A stretch of 41,274 bases of DNA from contig JACPZP010000115.1 of NCBI GenBank assembly GCA_016195405.1, forward strand, positions 1-41,274. Direction: 5' to 3'. The stretch is from Planctomycetota bacterium (GTDB taxonomy: Bacteria > Planctomycetota > Planctomycetia > Gemmatales > Gemmataceae). The position numbers were made by a program, and so were the translations under genes. Each line of letters starts with the position of its first letter. Positions within the stretch are counted from its first letter, which is position 1. Under the pieces are notes generated by a model, which was not told the DNA's origin, ran no database searches, and saw only the letters and a program-made list of their open reading frames with translations. Below are positions 9,916 through 17,670 of the stretch, in pieces.

Positions 9916-10800
9916 ATGAGTGGAGCGGGGCCCCGCACTGAGTTGTTGTGGTCGTTCTGCCGCATGCAGCTGCCGGCCATCACCTTCTCGGCGGCGGCGT
10001 GCGACAGGCACCTCCAGCGCACATTTGAGCTTTTCCGCGCTAAAACCGAGGGGAAGGCGTCGTGGGATAAATACCTCGACAATCTCTATCCGGTCGACTG
10101 GTTCATTGCCTCCGCATGCCTGGAAGGACACAGCAAGGCTTGGGAGCATTTGTTCGCCGCCCGCGCGGGAAGAAGCGATTGCCTCCTGGTGGACGCTTTG
10201 CGGGCGCGGGCCGCCCGGCTTTATCCGCGCGACGAGGAAAAACAGGACTGCGCCGTCGACGATTTTTGGGGCCATCTCTACGCACCCGAAACTCCCGGCA
10301 GTCTCCCCGTGCTGGCCCGCTACGACGGCAATCGCCCGCTCGTCCCGTGGCTGATTCGCGTCTTTCAAAACTGGCACATCTCACAACTTCGCAAACAATC
10401 CGGAATTCAGCCGCTGTCCGAAGAAGAGGTCGCCCTGCCGCTGCCGACCGAATCCGATACGCGCTGGCGCGAGGTTTTCGCCCAGGCCACGCGCGAATGG
10501 CTCACGGGCTTGGATGAAGATGAGCTGTTGCTCTTGGGCTTGCGTTTGCGCTACCGCATGAGCCAGCGTGAAGCGGCCCAACTCTTGGACGTGCACGAAG
10601 GAACCATCTCCCGCCGCACCGATCATCTCCGCGACCAATGCCTGGAGCATCTCAGCAAACGCCTCGTCGAGGAAGGCTGGACCGGCGACGACCTATCCGA
10701 ATATGTGCGCACCGAGATGCACAGCCTTCTGCTCGACGACCTACGGCTGTCGGTGGATCATTTGGCAAGGATTCTGGCGCGGCATGGACGGAAAATATGA
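9916..10800 (+). CDS. Divergent sigma-70/ECF-like RNA polymerase sigma factor
   Basis: A 294-residue protein. Residues about 40-165 resemble sigma region 2, with DNLYPVDWFIASACLEGHSKAWEHLF and later FWGHLY, LARYDGNRPLVPWLIRVFQNW. Residues about 200-255 resemble region 4, with DEDELLLLGLRLRYRMSQREA and LLDVHEGTISRRTDHL forming the helix-turn-helix. A C-terminal extension of about 40 residues has no clear match. ECF-like factors of this kind are numerous in planctomycetes. It begins 6 bases after the MCE gene stop, so the two are probably co-translated, and it converges with the kinase-tubulin gene 16 bases further on. No anti-sigma gene is adjacent; the kinase might be its regulator, which is speculation. 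Confidence 0.72.
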   Translation: MSGAGPRTELLWSFCRMQLPAITFSAAACDRHLQRTFELFRAKTEGKASWDKYLDNLYPVDWFIASACLEGHSKAWEHLFAARAGRSDCLLVDALRARAARLYPRDEEKQDCAVDDFWGHLYAPETPGSLPVLARYDGNRPLVPWLIRVFQNWHISQLRKQSGIQPLSEEEVALPLPTESDTRWREVFAQATREWLTGLDEDELLLLGLRLRYRMSQREAAQLLDVHEGTISRRTDHLRDQCLEHLSKRLVEEGWTGDDLSEYVRTEMHSLLLDDLRLSVDHLARILARHGRKI

Positions 10801-10816
10801 TGGTTGAATGCGCGGT

Positions 10817-13800
10817 CTACCGCTTCGCCATCTCAAGAGCCGGCGTGAAATGCCACGCTTCGATGTCTTCGCGCGTGTGCAGCGAACCGGGATCGACCGC
10901 CAGTTTCTGTCGATAGGCTTCCTGAGCGACGCTGCCCGTTTGCTCCAAATTCGCCAACGTCAGCGGGACCCTCTCCCGATAAATGACCACCTCATCGCAG
11001 CGCGGGCTGGGCACAATGCGGACGCCGGGCAGGACTTCCTTCACCAAGCTTTCGAACGCGGCGCTCTCGGGACCTTCCGGCAACACGACGACCACGTTCT
11101 CGGACACGCCGCTGTCGGCGCCCACATCCGGCGCAGCGGCGGCGACCGCCTTCGCCAGCGCCGCCTTCGCCGCCGTTAAGTCCGGCGAGCCATCGGTCTT
11201 CCCGTTGGTCTCGCCATGGGCCTTCGCACCGTCCGTGGTATCGGCCTTTCCCTCGGCAGCCCGGTCAGCGCCGGCATGTTGCAGGAACATCTCGGCCACA
11301 TTTCCGCCCTGCAGGCGCGGCTCCAGGAAACCTTCGGCCTCGCGCAATAAGAGCGGCGCGAGCTCGCGGACCACATGCGACGGGCCAAGGCAGATTTGAA
11401 CCAGAGCCCGATATTCCCGCTTGATCACCGCCTGCACTTGCTGGTCGAATGCAAGAAAGTCCTCCCTTCCCACTCCCTGCTCCAACTGCGCGCTCGCTTC
11501 CCGCAAATCCTCGCAACCGGGCGGCAAGAGCGCTTGCTCGTGGGGCGTCTTGGGGGCCTTTTTCGCTTTCTTGGGCTGCGCGGGCTCCTTGAACAACCCC
11601 GCGAGCTCCACCAGACGCGCCCGGCAAAAGCCCACTTCCCGAACTTGGTCCGAAAGGTGGCCGCGTAAGGCCACGTACAGGTGGTTGATGTGCGCTAGGA
11701 TCAGGCTTTGATACCGGCACTTCGGATATGCCTTGAGCAGGTCCAGCATCTCGTTGGCGGCGCTGCCCGGGCTGGAATTGGGCGGCGTCTTGCGCATGAA
11801 ACTCCAGCGGGGGGTGTATTTCGGGTCCTGCGCGATGGGTTGCTCAACCAACGCGACGATCCGCTGATGGAGCTGCAGCGCGCGCTCCTGTAGTTCCTTG
11901 GCGAGTTGTTCCTGTGCCTCCAGGGCCTGCCCAACCGTGGCGGCCATTTGCCGCAAGCACTCCTCGGCCCCGGCAAGCCGATAGGTTGGCTGTTCGATCA
12001 GGCGGACGATCACTTCCGCGAGTTTTTGCTCGCACTCCTCAGCCACCATCGCCGCCGACTCCGCCAGGGCCGTCTCCAACAGGCCCGGCTCCGGCGGAGG
12101 CGCGCCGGGCGGCCGGCCCTCGTCGGGGGCGCCCAGAAGCTGGTCGATTTGCTCCATCGCCTGCACCACCGGACCGAAGCCCACTCGTGTGGCCTTATCA
12201 CTAGGCTTCAACAGATTTACCAGCGGGTGCACGAGCGCTTGAAACATGCTGTCCGGGGCCTGCTTCATGCGCTTCTCGCACAAGTCCTGGTGGCGGGTGA
12301 TGAGGCTCTCCGCCCGCAAGCCGAGCGCGTCCCATTGTTCCGCGGACCATTTGCGGATCGGAGCGCTGAGGACGCGGGCGTCCTTGCTCATCCAGCCTTC
12401 CACTAGGCGATGACACAAGCGGTTGGCGGCCTGGTTCAAGAGGCGGCGCCTGGGCCAGCAGATCCGGTACATGCCGAACGTTTGAAACACCGCCTGACCG
12501 AGCAGCGCAGAGGAGTTGAAACGCTCGCAGCGTTCCGAGTCAGCGCCAATTCCAAGCGGCGTCGCCAGATCGCGGAACAAGAATTGGCCGGTAATCGACA
12601 AGACCTCTTTCGGTTCGTCGGAGGCTGAAACCCGGTCAGGCATCTGCAACACCACCGCGCGATGAAACGGCGGCCCCGACTCGACGAAAGGCTTGCCCGA
12701 TTCCTTGCCCTCGTAGCGTGCCGTGAACATCTGGCTCGCGCTGAAGTATTTGAGTTCCAACAGGGCCGCGTGCGCGTTGGCAAGCGCTGTCGAACAGATT
12801 CCTTCCCCGATCGTCGGCGGCAACAGGAACACGCCGATGATCTCCGCCTGGGACAGCCCCAGCTTGCGGAGGTGATGGCGCGCGAGGTAAGCGACGTCCA
12901 AGAACATGCCGCTGCCGGTGTTGCCTCCCAACCCGGCAATGATGTAAACGCGCGGCACGGCGGTGCGCAGCACAAGATCGGCGCCCTCCGCTTCTTGTGG
13001 CTCTTGCGGCGCCGGCTGAGGCGCGGCGCATGCCTGCAACTCGTTCTCGAGGCGGCGCGAAATAAGGCGAAAATTGTCCACCAAGGCAAGACGGCCCAGG
13101 GAGCGAAGGCCCGCCCCGCCGAGTTGACGCGGAATGCGGTACAGGGCCCTGGTGTTAAGCCAAGAGTCCAGAGGCAGAACGCCCTCGCGCGCCTTGAGGT
13201 AATGAGCGGGACGGTGCAGCTTCGCCACGACGACCTCGGTGTTCCGCAAGCCGGCGGCGGGCACATGGGCGGAAGGCGCTTGGCTGGAAAGAGATTCATC
13301 AGCAGGCGCTTGGCCGGCGAGCTGAGGCGCGGCCGGATCGATGTCGATCCCCAAAAGACGGATGAAAGGCGTTGCGTCCGGCCCCGTCTCGCGCTGCAGC
13401 CAGCCACGCACGTGCTGCAGGGCGCTCAGGCCGATCTGACCCAAGCCGATCACCAGCGCGGGTTGGCCAATGCCTTTGCAAATCCTGGTCCCGTGATCGG
13501 AGGGCTTGCTCCGCCCCACGAGCGAAGTCTTGACCGACTCATGAATGGGACTGCTTAAGGACGGCGTGTCATTTGAGCGGATGGGCGTTGTGGTCGTTCG
13601 GCCCTTCTGTGGCCTAGCGCCCTGCGGGCGCTCGGGCAGCACATCCGGTTCAGCGGGCGGCGCCAGATTGAGGCGCGGCCTGCTCTTCCCCTTGGCGCGC
13701 ACGCCCTCGGTTCGCTCGCCGTCTCCCCATTCCGGGTCGCCTGGCCGAACCGTCGGAGCCGCGGCTTCCTCTTCGGCGCTTGGCTTGTCTTCGCACTCGC

Positions 13801-14686
13801 TCGGAAACGGAACGGGCGCAAGTTCAAGCGCCGCCGGTTCCCGCGCCGTGGGCTTGGCAAATCCGGCTTCCCCTAGGGTCTTGATGAACTCAACGCAGTG
13901 CGGGAAACGGGCCTCTGGATCCTTTGCCAGTGCCCTTGCCACCACGGGATGATCACAGGCGGGCAGATCGCTCAAGTCCGGGGTGGCTTGCAAATGCTGC
14001 ATGACCAGCTGCCGCATCGAGCCGCCGCTAAAGGGCCGCTTCCCTGTAAGCAATTCCTGGTAAACGATGGCCAGACTATACTGGTCGCTAAATCGGCTCA
14101 GCCAACCATCGAAGGTCTCGGGCGCGGCGTAAACGGGAGTGACGCCCCCGGTGACCGTCGCTGCCGCCTTACCGCCTAGATCCTTGGCCAAACCGAAATC
14201 GGCCACTTTGACGTGCTTATGGACCAGGAAAAGATTTTGTGGCTTGATGTCGAGGTGCTGGAGATCGTACTCCTCATTCATGAAGTCGAGCGCTTCAGCT
14301 ACCTCGGACATGTAGCCAAGCAATTCCTCGCGCGGGATGCCGCGCATGCCGTCGCGATTGCACTCCCGGAAGCGGTCCCAAAGCGTGCGGTCCGCCAACT
14401 CGGTCACGATGATGAGCTGGCCTTCGATGATTTCGAAGCGTTCGATGGAGAGAATGTAGGCGTGACGGACTTTGCGCACCCGGTCCATGGCCTTGAGTTC
14501 TTGGCCGGCGCGCGCGCCTTCCGTGTCATCCAGCGCGTCCAGGTCGCCGTGAACGAACTTGATTGCCTTGAGCAAGCCACCCGGGGCTTCGGCTTTCCAG
14601 ACTTCGCCAAAGCCGCCCGCTCCAAGCCGCTCGATCAGCTTGTAGCCGGGGATGGGTTCCGCTTGCGGTTCGATCCGAACGGGCAT
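10817..14686 (-). CDS. Serine/threonine protein kinase fused to a tubulin-like (Tubulin_2) domain
   Basis: A 1289-residue multidomain protein with no membrane segment. Residues about 15-271 are a Hanks-type kinase: glycine loop GAGGFG (22-27), Lys43, catalytic loop HLDIKPQN (144-151; the usual HRD arginine is Leu), DFG 163-165 and APE near 189. Residues about 275-400 are a low-complexity Pro/Ala/Glu linker. From about 405 the sequence resembles bacterial tubulin-like proteins: a Rossmann-like start ALVIGLGQIG, then GLGGNTGSG (585-593), which matches the tubulin/FtsZ phosphate-binding T4 loop, followed by FLLPPTIGEGI and a helical C-terminal half to 1289. The C-terminus is Ala/Lys/Gly-rich near 1180-1215. 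Start ATG 14686 has a weak AGGACC site. The kinase call is certain; the tubulin-like call rests on motif and order. Confidence 0.88.
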   Translation of the reverse strand: MPVRIEPQAEPIPGYKLIERLGAGGFGEVWKAEAPGGLLKAIKFVHGDLDALDDTEGARAGQELKAMDRVRKVRHAYILSIERFEIIEGQLIIVTELADRTLWDRFRECNRDGMRGIPREELLGYMSEVAEALDFMNEEYDLQHLDIKPQNLFLVHKHVKVADFGLAKDLGGKAAATVTGGVTPVYAAPETFDGWLSRFSDQYSLAIVYQELLTGKRPFSGGSMRQLVMQHLQATPDLSDLPACDHPVVARALAKDPEARFPHCVEFIKTLGEAGFAKPTAREPAALELAPVPFPSECEDKPSAEEEAAAPTVRPGDPEWGDGERTEGVRAKGKSRPRLNLAPPAEPDVLPERPQGARPQKGRTTTTPIRSNDTPSLSSPIHESVKTSLVGRSKPSDHGTRICKGIGQPALVIGLGQIGLSALQHVRGWLQRETGPDATPFIRLLGIDIDPAAPQLAGQAPADESLSSQAPSAHVPAAGLRNTEVVVAKLHRPAHYLKAREGVLPLDSWLNTRALYRIPRQLGGAGLRSLGRLALVDNFRLISRRLENELQACAAPQPAPQEPQEAEGADLVLRTAVPRVYIIAGLGGNTGSGMFLDVAYLARHHLRKLGLSQAEIIGVFLLPPTIGEGICSTALANAHAALLELKYFSASQMFTARYEGKESGKPFVESGPPFHRAVVLQMPDRVSASDEPKEVLSITGQFLFRDLATPLGIGADSERCERFNSSALLGQAVFQTFGMYRICWPRRRLLNQAANRLCHRLVEGWMSKDARVLSAPIRKWSAEQWDALGLRAESLITRHQDLCEKRMKQAPDSMFQALVHPLVNLLKPSDKATRVGFGPVVQAMEQIDQLLGAPDEGRPPGAPPPEPGLLETALAESAAMVAEECEQKLAEVIVRLIEQPTYRLAGAEECLRQMAATVGQALEAQEQLAKELQERALQLHQRIVALVEQPIAQDPKYTPRWSFMRKTPPNSSPGSAANEMLDLLKAYPKCRYQSLILAHINHLYVALRGHLSDQVREVGFCRARLVELAGLFKEPAQPKKAKKAPKTPHEQALLPPGCEDLREASAQLEQGVGREDFLAFDQQVQAVIKREYRALVQICLGPSHVVRELAPLLLREAEGFLEPRLQGGNVAEMFLQHAGADRAAEGKADTTDGAKAHGETNGKTDGSPDLTAAKAALAKAVAAAAPDVGADSGVSENVVVVLPEGPESAAFESLVKEVLPGVRIVPSPRCDEVVIYRERVPLTLANLEQTGSVAQEAYRQKLAVDPGSLHTREDIEAWHFTPALEMAKR

Positions 14687-14741
14687 GATAGGTCCTTCGA
14701 TGGAAACCGACTCTCAGCATCCATGCACGCACTTTAATACC

Positions 14742-14769
14742 TTGTCACTGAAAATTCGAACACTATCAT
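14742..14769 (+). promoter_or_regulatory. Candidate sigma-70 promoter for ASCH-mfnB
   Basis: TTGTCA at 14742-14747 and TATCAT at 14764-14769 are separated by 16 bases. They lie in the only AT-rich stretch between the divergent kinase and ASCH genes. Confidence 0.4.
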
Positions 14770-14832
14770 ACGAGGGTATCGCATTAATAACGTAGCTCTT
14801 AGATTTTTGTGCCGCAAATTATTCGACTTGGT

Positions 14833-15291
14833 ATGAGTTCACAACTCAACACCGCTCCCACTTACGCGCTGTCTCTCAAGCAACCATGGGCCGCCTTGCT
14901 CGTCCATGGCCTCAAAACCATCGAAGTACGCCGCTGGCCGACAGCTCGCAGCGGTCGCTTTTACATCCACGCCGCCCGCATCCCCGACGAACGCGTGGAA
15001 GCCTGGACGCATGTGCCCGATTCCGTTAGTGAAACGGCTCGACATCTGGGAGGCATCCTAGGAGCAGCGGAATTAACCGGGTGCCGTCCCTATCGCACTC
15101 TTGACGACTTCATTAAGGATCGGGAGGGGCATTTGAACCAGCCGGAGTGGTTTGAGGCCCCGGGTTTATACGACTTTATCTTTGCCAAGGCGGAAATATT
15201 GCCTTTTCGCAAATATCCCGGCTGGATGCGCTTTTTCCCGGTGGCAGCCGGACCGTTTACACGGAAACCGAAGCCCGCCGGCAAACAATGA
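14833..15291 (+). CDS. ASCH-domain protein
   Basis: A 152-residue protein made almost entirely of one ASCH beta-barrel domain (PUA-related, RNA or nucleotide binding). Visible features are the ALSLKQPWAALLVHGLKTIEVRRW start, typical of ASCH proteins, the GRFYIHAA strand, and LGGILGAAELTGC. Members bind RNA or act as small hydrolases; the substrate here is unknown. ATG 14833 is chosen, but a GTG at 14809 is also in frame and neither has a strong ribosome site. The stop overlaps the mfnB start by 4 bases (ATGA), so the two are translationally coupled. Confidence 0.82.
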   Translation: MSSQLNTAPTYALSLKQPWAALLVHGLKTIEVRRWPTARSGRFYIHAARIPDERVEAWTHVPDSVSETARHLGGILGAAELTGCRPYRTLDDFIKDREGHLNQPEWFEAPGLYDFIFAKAEILPFRKYPGWMRFFPVAAGPFTRKPKPAGKQ

Positions 15292-16010
15292 CCGACCGAT
15301 CGCGTTCCGGTTTACTGGTCAGCGTACGCTCCGTCGAAGAAGCGGACGCGGCCTTGGCTGGGGGCGCTGCCCTTATCGACGTAAAAGAACCCGCCCATGG
15401 GTCGCTCGGCAGGGCGGACGCCGCTGTCATAGCGGCCGTTGCGCGACGCGTCGCCGGCCGGCAACCGGTCAGCGCCGCCCTAGGTGAGTTGTGTGATTTC
15501 GACGGGATCATTCCGCAAGGCCTGGCTTACGTAAAGTGCGGCCTAGCTAACTGTCGGCGCGAGTCTTGGCGCAGCTTTCTCCAAGATCAATGGCGACGAA
15601 CCGAGCCGCCCTTGGCCGTGGCGGTGGCCTACGCGGATTGGCAATGCGCCGTGGCGCCGCCGCTCGACGAAGTGGCCTCGTTTGCTCAGGAAAGGCCAGG
15701 AAGTGTCTTGTTGATCGATACGCACTGTAAGGATTCAGCGACGCCAGACAGGTCGGGGCGGCCGACGCTCTTGGATTGGGTGTCCGTCGCGGAAGTCGTA
15801 GATCTTTGCGCGAGCTGCCGTTGTGCTGGCGTGCGCGTCGCGCTCGCGGGATCGCTCGGCTTGAAGGAAATCGCCGTCCTGCGAAGCGCCGCGCCCGACT
15901 GGTTCGCCGTGCGTGGCGCCGTCTGCAGCGGCGGACTTCGCGAAGGCGCGGTGGTTGCCGACAAGGTTCGAGCACTGGCGGACTTGATCGCCGCCCCGTT
16001 TGCCTCGTAG
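15288..16010 (+). CDS. mfnB: (5-formylfuran-3-yl)methyl phosphate synthase, MfnB (DUF556)
   Basis: MfnB condenses two glyceraldehyde-3-phosphates into 4-(hydroxymethyl)-2-furancarboxaldehyde phosphate, the first furan intermediate of methanofuran. The 240-residue sequence has the family layout: LLVSVRSVEEADAAL, then LIDVKEPAHGSLG with candidate catalytic K33, YVKCGLA with K83, LLIDTHCKD and the C-terminal phosphate-binding turn AVRGAVCSGG. Size matches the family. In bacteria this gene marks the H4MPT/methanofuran-dependent formaldehyde or formate pathway. Its ATG overlaps the ASCH stop, and it converges with an mfnE-like gene 16 bases away. Confidence 0.9.
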   Translation: MTDRSRSGLLVSVRSVEEADAALAGGAALIDVKEPAHGSLGRADAAVIAAVARRVAGRQPVSAALGELCDFDGIIPQGLAYVKCGLANCRRESWRSFLQDQWRRTEPPLAVAVAYADWQCAVAPPLDEVASFAQERPGSVLLIDTHCKDSATPDRSGRPTLLDWVSVAEVVDLCASCRCAGVRVALAGSLGLKEIAVLRSAAPDWFAVRGAVCSGGLREGAVVADKVRALADLIAAPFAS

Positions 16011-16025
16011 CTGCATTCGCAAGAA

Positions 16026-16586
16026 CTAAGTTCCCAACGTCCATGTGCGGAAGTTGATCCACTGCACCTTCAACCTGCCCGTCTGCTCGAGCGCCATGGG
16101 GAAAAAGGGATCGACGAGTTTTCGGCGAACCGCTTCATTCCAATCAACCCCTTCCGGCAACGGCACGGACTTCAGAAGGATCAATTCGTTGGCGCCCTCG
16201 AGCATGGCCGCGCGCACCGCCAGAGAGTCGCTTGTCACCTTCCACGAATGCGGAAACCGGCCAGGATTCGTCTCGTCGGCCTCGGCGAGTGCGTAAGGAT
16301 CGAGCAGGGCGTGTTTTGAGGCACCGTTTGCAGTCGCGATAGGAATGTCCGGCAGAAGCCAAGCCAAGACATGGGCATTAACCGTCAACATTCGCAGCGC
16401 CAACCAGTGACAGGCTTCTTCGCCAAGCGCGTGGCGAGCGTCGTAAACTCGAACCACGTCTGCCGCCGGCCCGCCTCCGGGATAAATGCGAACCCGTCCG
16501 TTCAGGTGGGAAAGGTAACGTCGTAGGCGCTTCGCCAAGTCGGGAACGTCGAACAAGCTTCCACCCACTTTGATGACGGTTGTCAT
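16026..16586 (-). CDS. Amino-acid-kinase-family protein, probable MfnE-type kinase
   Basis: A 186-residue compact member of the amino acid kinase superfamily. The N-terminal nucleotide loop KVGGSLFD (K6) and YPGGGPAADVVR are visible, with a second glycine-poor half (LLKSVPLPEGVDW, RLKVQWINFRTW). MfnE phosphorylates the aminomethylfuran phosphate to its diphosphate in methanofuran synthesis. Bacterial C1 clusters carry such a small kinase beside mfnB, as here on the opposite strand. ATG 16586 is preferred over 16598. Kinase family confident; pathway from context. Confidence 0.78.
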   Translation of the reverse strand: MTTVIKVGGSLFDVPDLAKRLRRYLSHLNGRVRIYPGGGPAADVVRVYDARHALGEEACHWLALRMLTVNAHVLAWLLPDIPIATANGASKHALLDPYALAEADETNPGRFPHSWKVTSDSLAVRAAMLEGANELILLKSVPLPEGVDWNEAVRRKLVDPFFPMALEQTGRLKVQWINFRTWTLGT

Positions 16587-16629
16587 AAGGGAACCCACAT
16601 TGCGGTCGTTCGAATTGCATCGTTCGGAG

Positions 16630-16635
16630 TATACT
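16630..16635 (+). promoter_or_regulatory. Possible -10 box of the TlpA-like selenoprotein gene
   Basis: TATACT lies 30 bases before ATG 16666. The only -35-like hexamer, TTCGAA at 16609-16614, is a poor match at 15-base spacing. Confidence 0.25.
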
Positions 16636-16665
16636 CATACGTGGCCCTCGTGCCGAGGAATTCCC

Positions 16666-17196
16666 ATGGCCCGTTCGCACTTTATTTCCGGATTCTGCAT
16701 CCTTAGCGTCGCGCTCTGCCTTCCAGGCTGTGAGGAGAAACCGAGAGCGCGGCAAAGGCCGCCCGGACTCGAGACGTTAATTGGCAATCTAGCGCCAGAC
16801 ATGCGCGACGTCGATTTGCAGGGCAATCCGCTGATGCTCAGCGACTATCGGGGCCGCGTCGTTGTTCTGAGCTTCTGGGCGGAATACTGAGGACCTTGTA
16901 AGGCGCTTCTGCCAAGCGAGCGGTCGCTCGTCGAAAAGTTCAAGGGCCGTCCTTTCGCGTTCCTCGGGATCAACTGCGACCCCGATATTGCCGTGGCCAA
17001 GCAAGCCGTTGCCCGCCATCGCTTACCGTGGCCTAACTGGTGGTGCGGCGACGATTTCCAAATCCCCAAACGCTTCAGTGTTTCCGGTCTGCCCACGACC
17101 TTCCTTCTCGATAAGTCAGGCGTCGTGCGCTACGTCGATCTGCACGGCCCCGAAGTGGAAAATACGTTGGAGAGGCTGTTGAACGAAAAGGGATGA
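16666..17196 (+). CDS. TlpA/ResA-like thioredoxin-fold lipoprotein with UGA-encoded selenocysteine (UGPC)
   Basis: A 176-residue protein if TGA 16888-16890 is read as selenocysteine (residue 75). ATG 16666 follows GAGGAA by 5 bases. A lipoprotein signal (FCILSVALCLPGC) is followed by the redoxin start (LIGNLAPDMRDVDLQGNPL) and SFWAEY-U-GPCK, where the family has W-C-x-x-C; C78 is the resolving cysteine. The same frame then runs on through FLGINCDPD, WWCGDDFQIPKRF and the cis-proline SGLPTTFLLD to a TGA at 17194. The fold is unbroken on both sides, so a frameshift is excluded. Such proteins reduce disulfides in the periplasm. The alternative is a nonsense-mutated pseudogene, but conservation after the TGA and a downstream hairpin favour recoding. 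Confidence 0.78.
16904..16931 (+). promoter_or_regulatory. Candidate bacterial SECIS hairpin for UGA 16888
   Basis: CGAGC (16917-16921) pairs with GCTCG (16926-16930) around a GGTC loop, with a G-T pair beneath. The loop begins 32 bases after the UGA, within the range usually accepted for bacterial SECIS elements, and is identical to the GGUC loop of E. coli fdhF. A competing hairpin CGCTT / AAGCG at 16904-16918 has its loop at +19 to +23. Both lie inside the coding sequence, as bacterial SECIS elements do. Confidence 0.55.
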
Positions 17197-17230
17197 CCGC
17201 TGCGCCCCTCTTCCCTCAGCTCACCGCTTA

Positions 17231-17264
17231 AAAAGAAACCACCCTCCGGGGAGCGGAGGGTGGT
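17231..17264 (-). terminator. Intrinsic terminator on the minus strand
   Basis: Read on the minus strand, a 10-11 bp GC-rich stem with a 5-base loop (17264-17238) is followed by TTTCTTTTT. No minus-strand gene ends here, so it would terminate an unannotated transcript. Confidence 0.55.
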
Positions 17265-17380
17265 GGGGGAAACGGGGATTTGGATGGGGTGAAAGGCGTG
17301 ATAGTGGACGGGTCATTGTCAGGAGGAACCCAAGGCCCACGGGGGCTGGGCCTTGGGTCGCGGAACCTGGCAACTACTAC

Positions 17381-17435
17381 CGACGAACTCGGCCTTGGGG
17401 GAAAGGCCTGGCTGTTCCGGGGGTTCGTCGTTTTT
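17381..17435 (+). terminator. Intrinsic terminator on the plus strand
   Basis: The stem CGACGAAC (17381-17388) / GTTCGTCG (17423-17430), with an inner stem, is followed by TTTTT at 17431-17435. It may end the TlpA-like transcript. Confidence 0.5.
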
Positions 17436-17670
17436 CCTTGCCGATTCCTTCTTAGCAACACTCGTGCCATACCGGGATTGCAGACGCAGGGCCTTGCGAC
17501 AACTCCTTGCAGCTCTTACCTTTGCCGAAAAAACAGCGATGTGAAGCTTAGGACCCGCACAACCGGAAAAACCTTCCTCGTTGGTGGGTTTTTACAATGC
17601 CAATTGTAACAAAGCACTTGGTGTTGATCGCCACGATCGGAGTCTGGACGTCCGGGAAAAGAGTCAAGCG

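Larger units (their letters stand above)
17197..17670. other. Long intergenic region with strong hairpins, no convincing gene
   Basis: 474 bases between the TlpA-like gene and the isomerase gene. Three strong stems occur: 17238-17264 (CCACCCTCCG / CGGAGGGTGG), 17329-17357 (CCCAAGGCCCA / TGGGCCTTGGG) and 17381-17430 (CGACGAAC / GTTCGTCG enclosing a GGCCTT/AAGGCC stem). A weaker AAAAACC/GGGTTTTT hairpin lies near 17567-17593. Short frames on both strands were read; none has a family match or a credible start. The pattern fits a structured RNA or a pair of opposing terminators. Confidence 0.5.

Noticed and set aside
8887..10377. 496-residue minus-strand open frame across the MCE and sigma genes
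   Set aside because: It is antisense to two well-supported genes, has low-complexity composition typical of GC-rich shadow frames, and matches no family.
12662..13558. 298-residue plus-strand open frame
   Set aside because: Antisense to the tubulin-like part of the kinase fusion; no ribosome site or domain.
16888..16890. Reading TGA as Trp or Gly through a genome-wide code change
   Set aside because: Several firm genes in the window end with TGA, so TGA is a normal stop here.
17228..17470. 80-residue minus-strand proline-rich open frame
   Set aside because: Its 3' part coincides with a strong intrinsic terminator, and the sequence is low-complexity; a structured RNA explains the region better.
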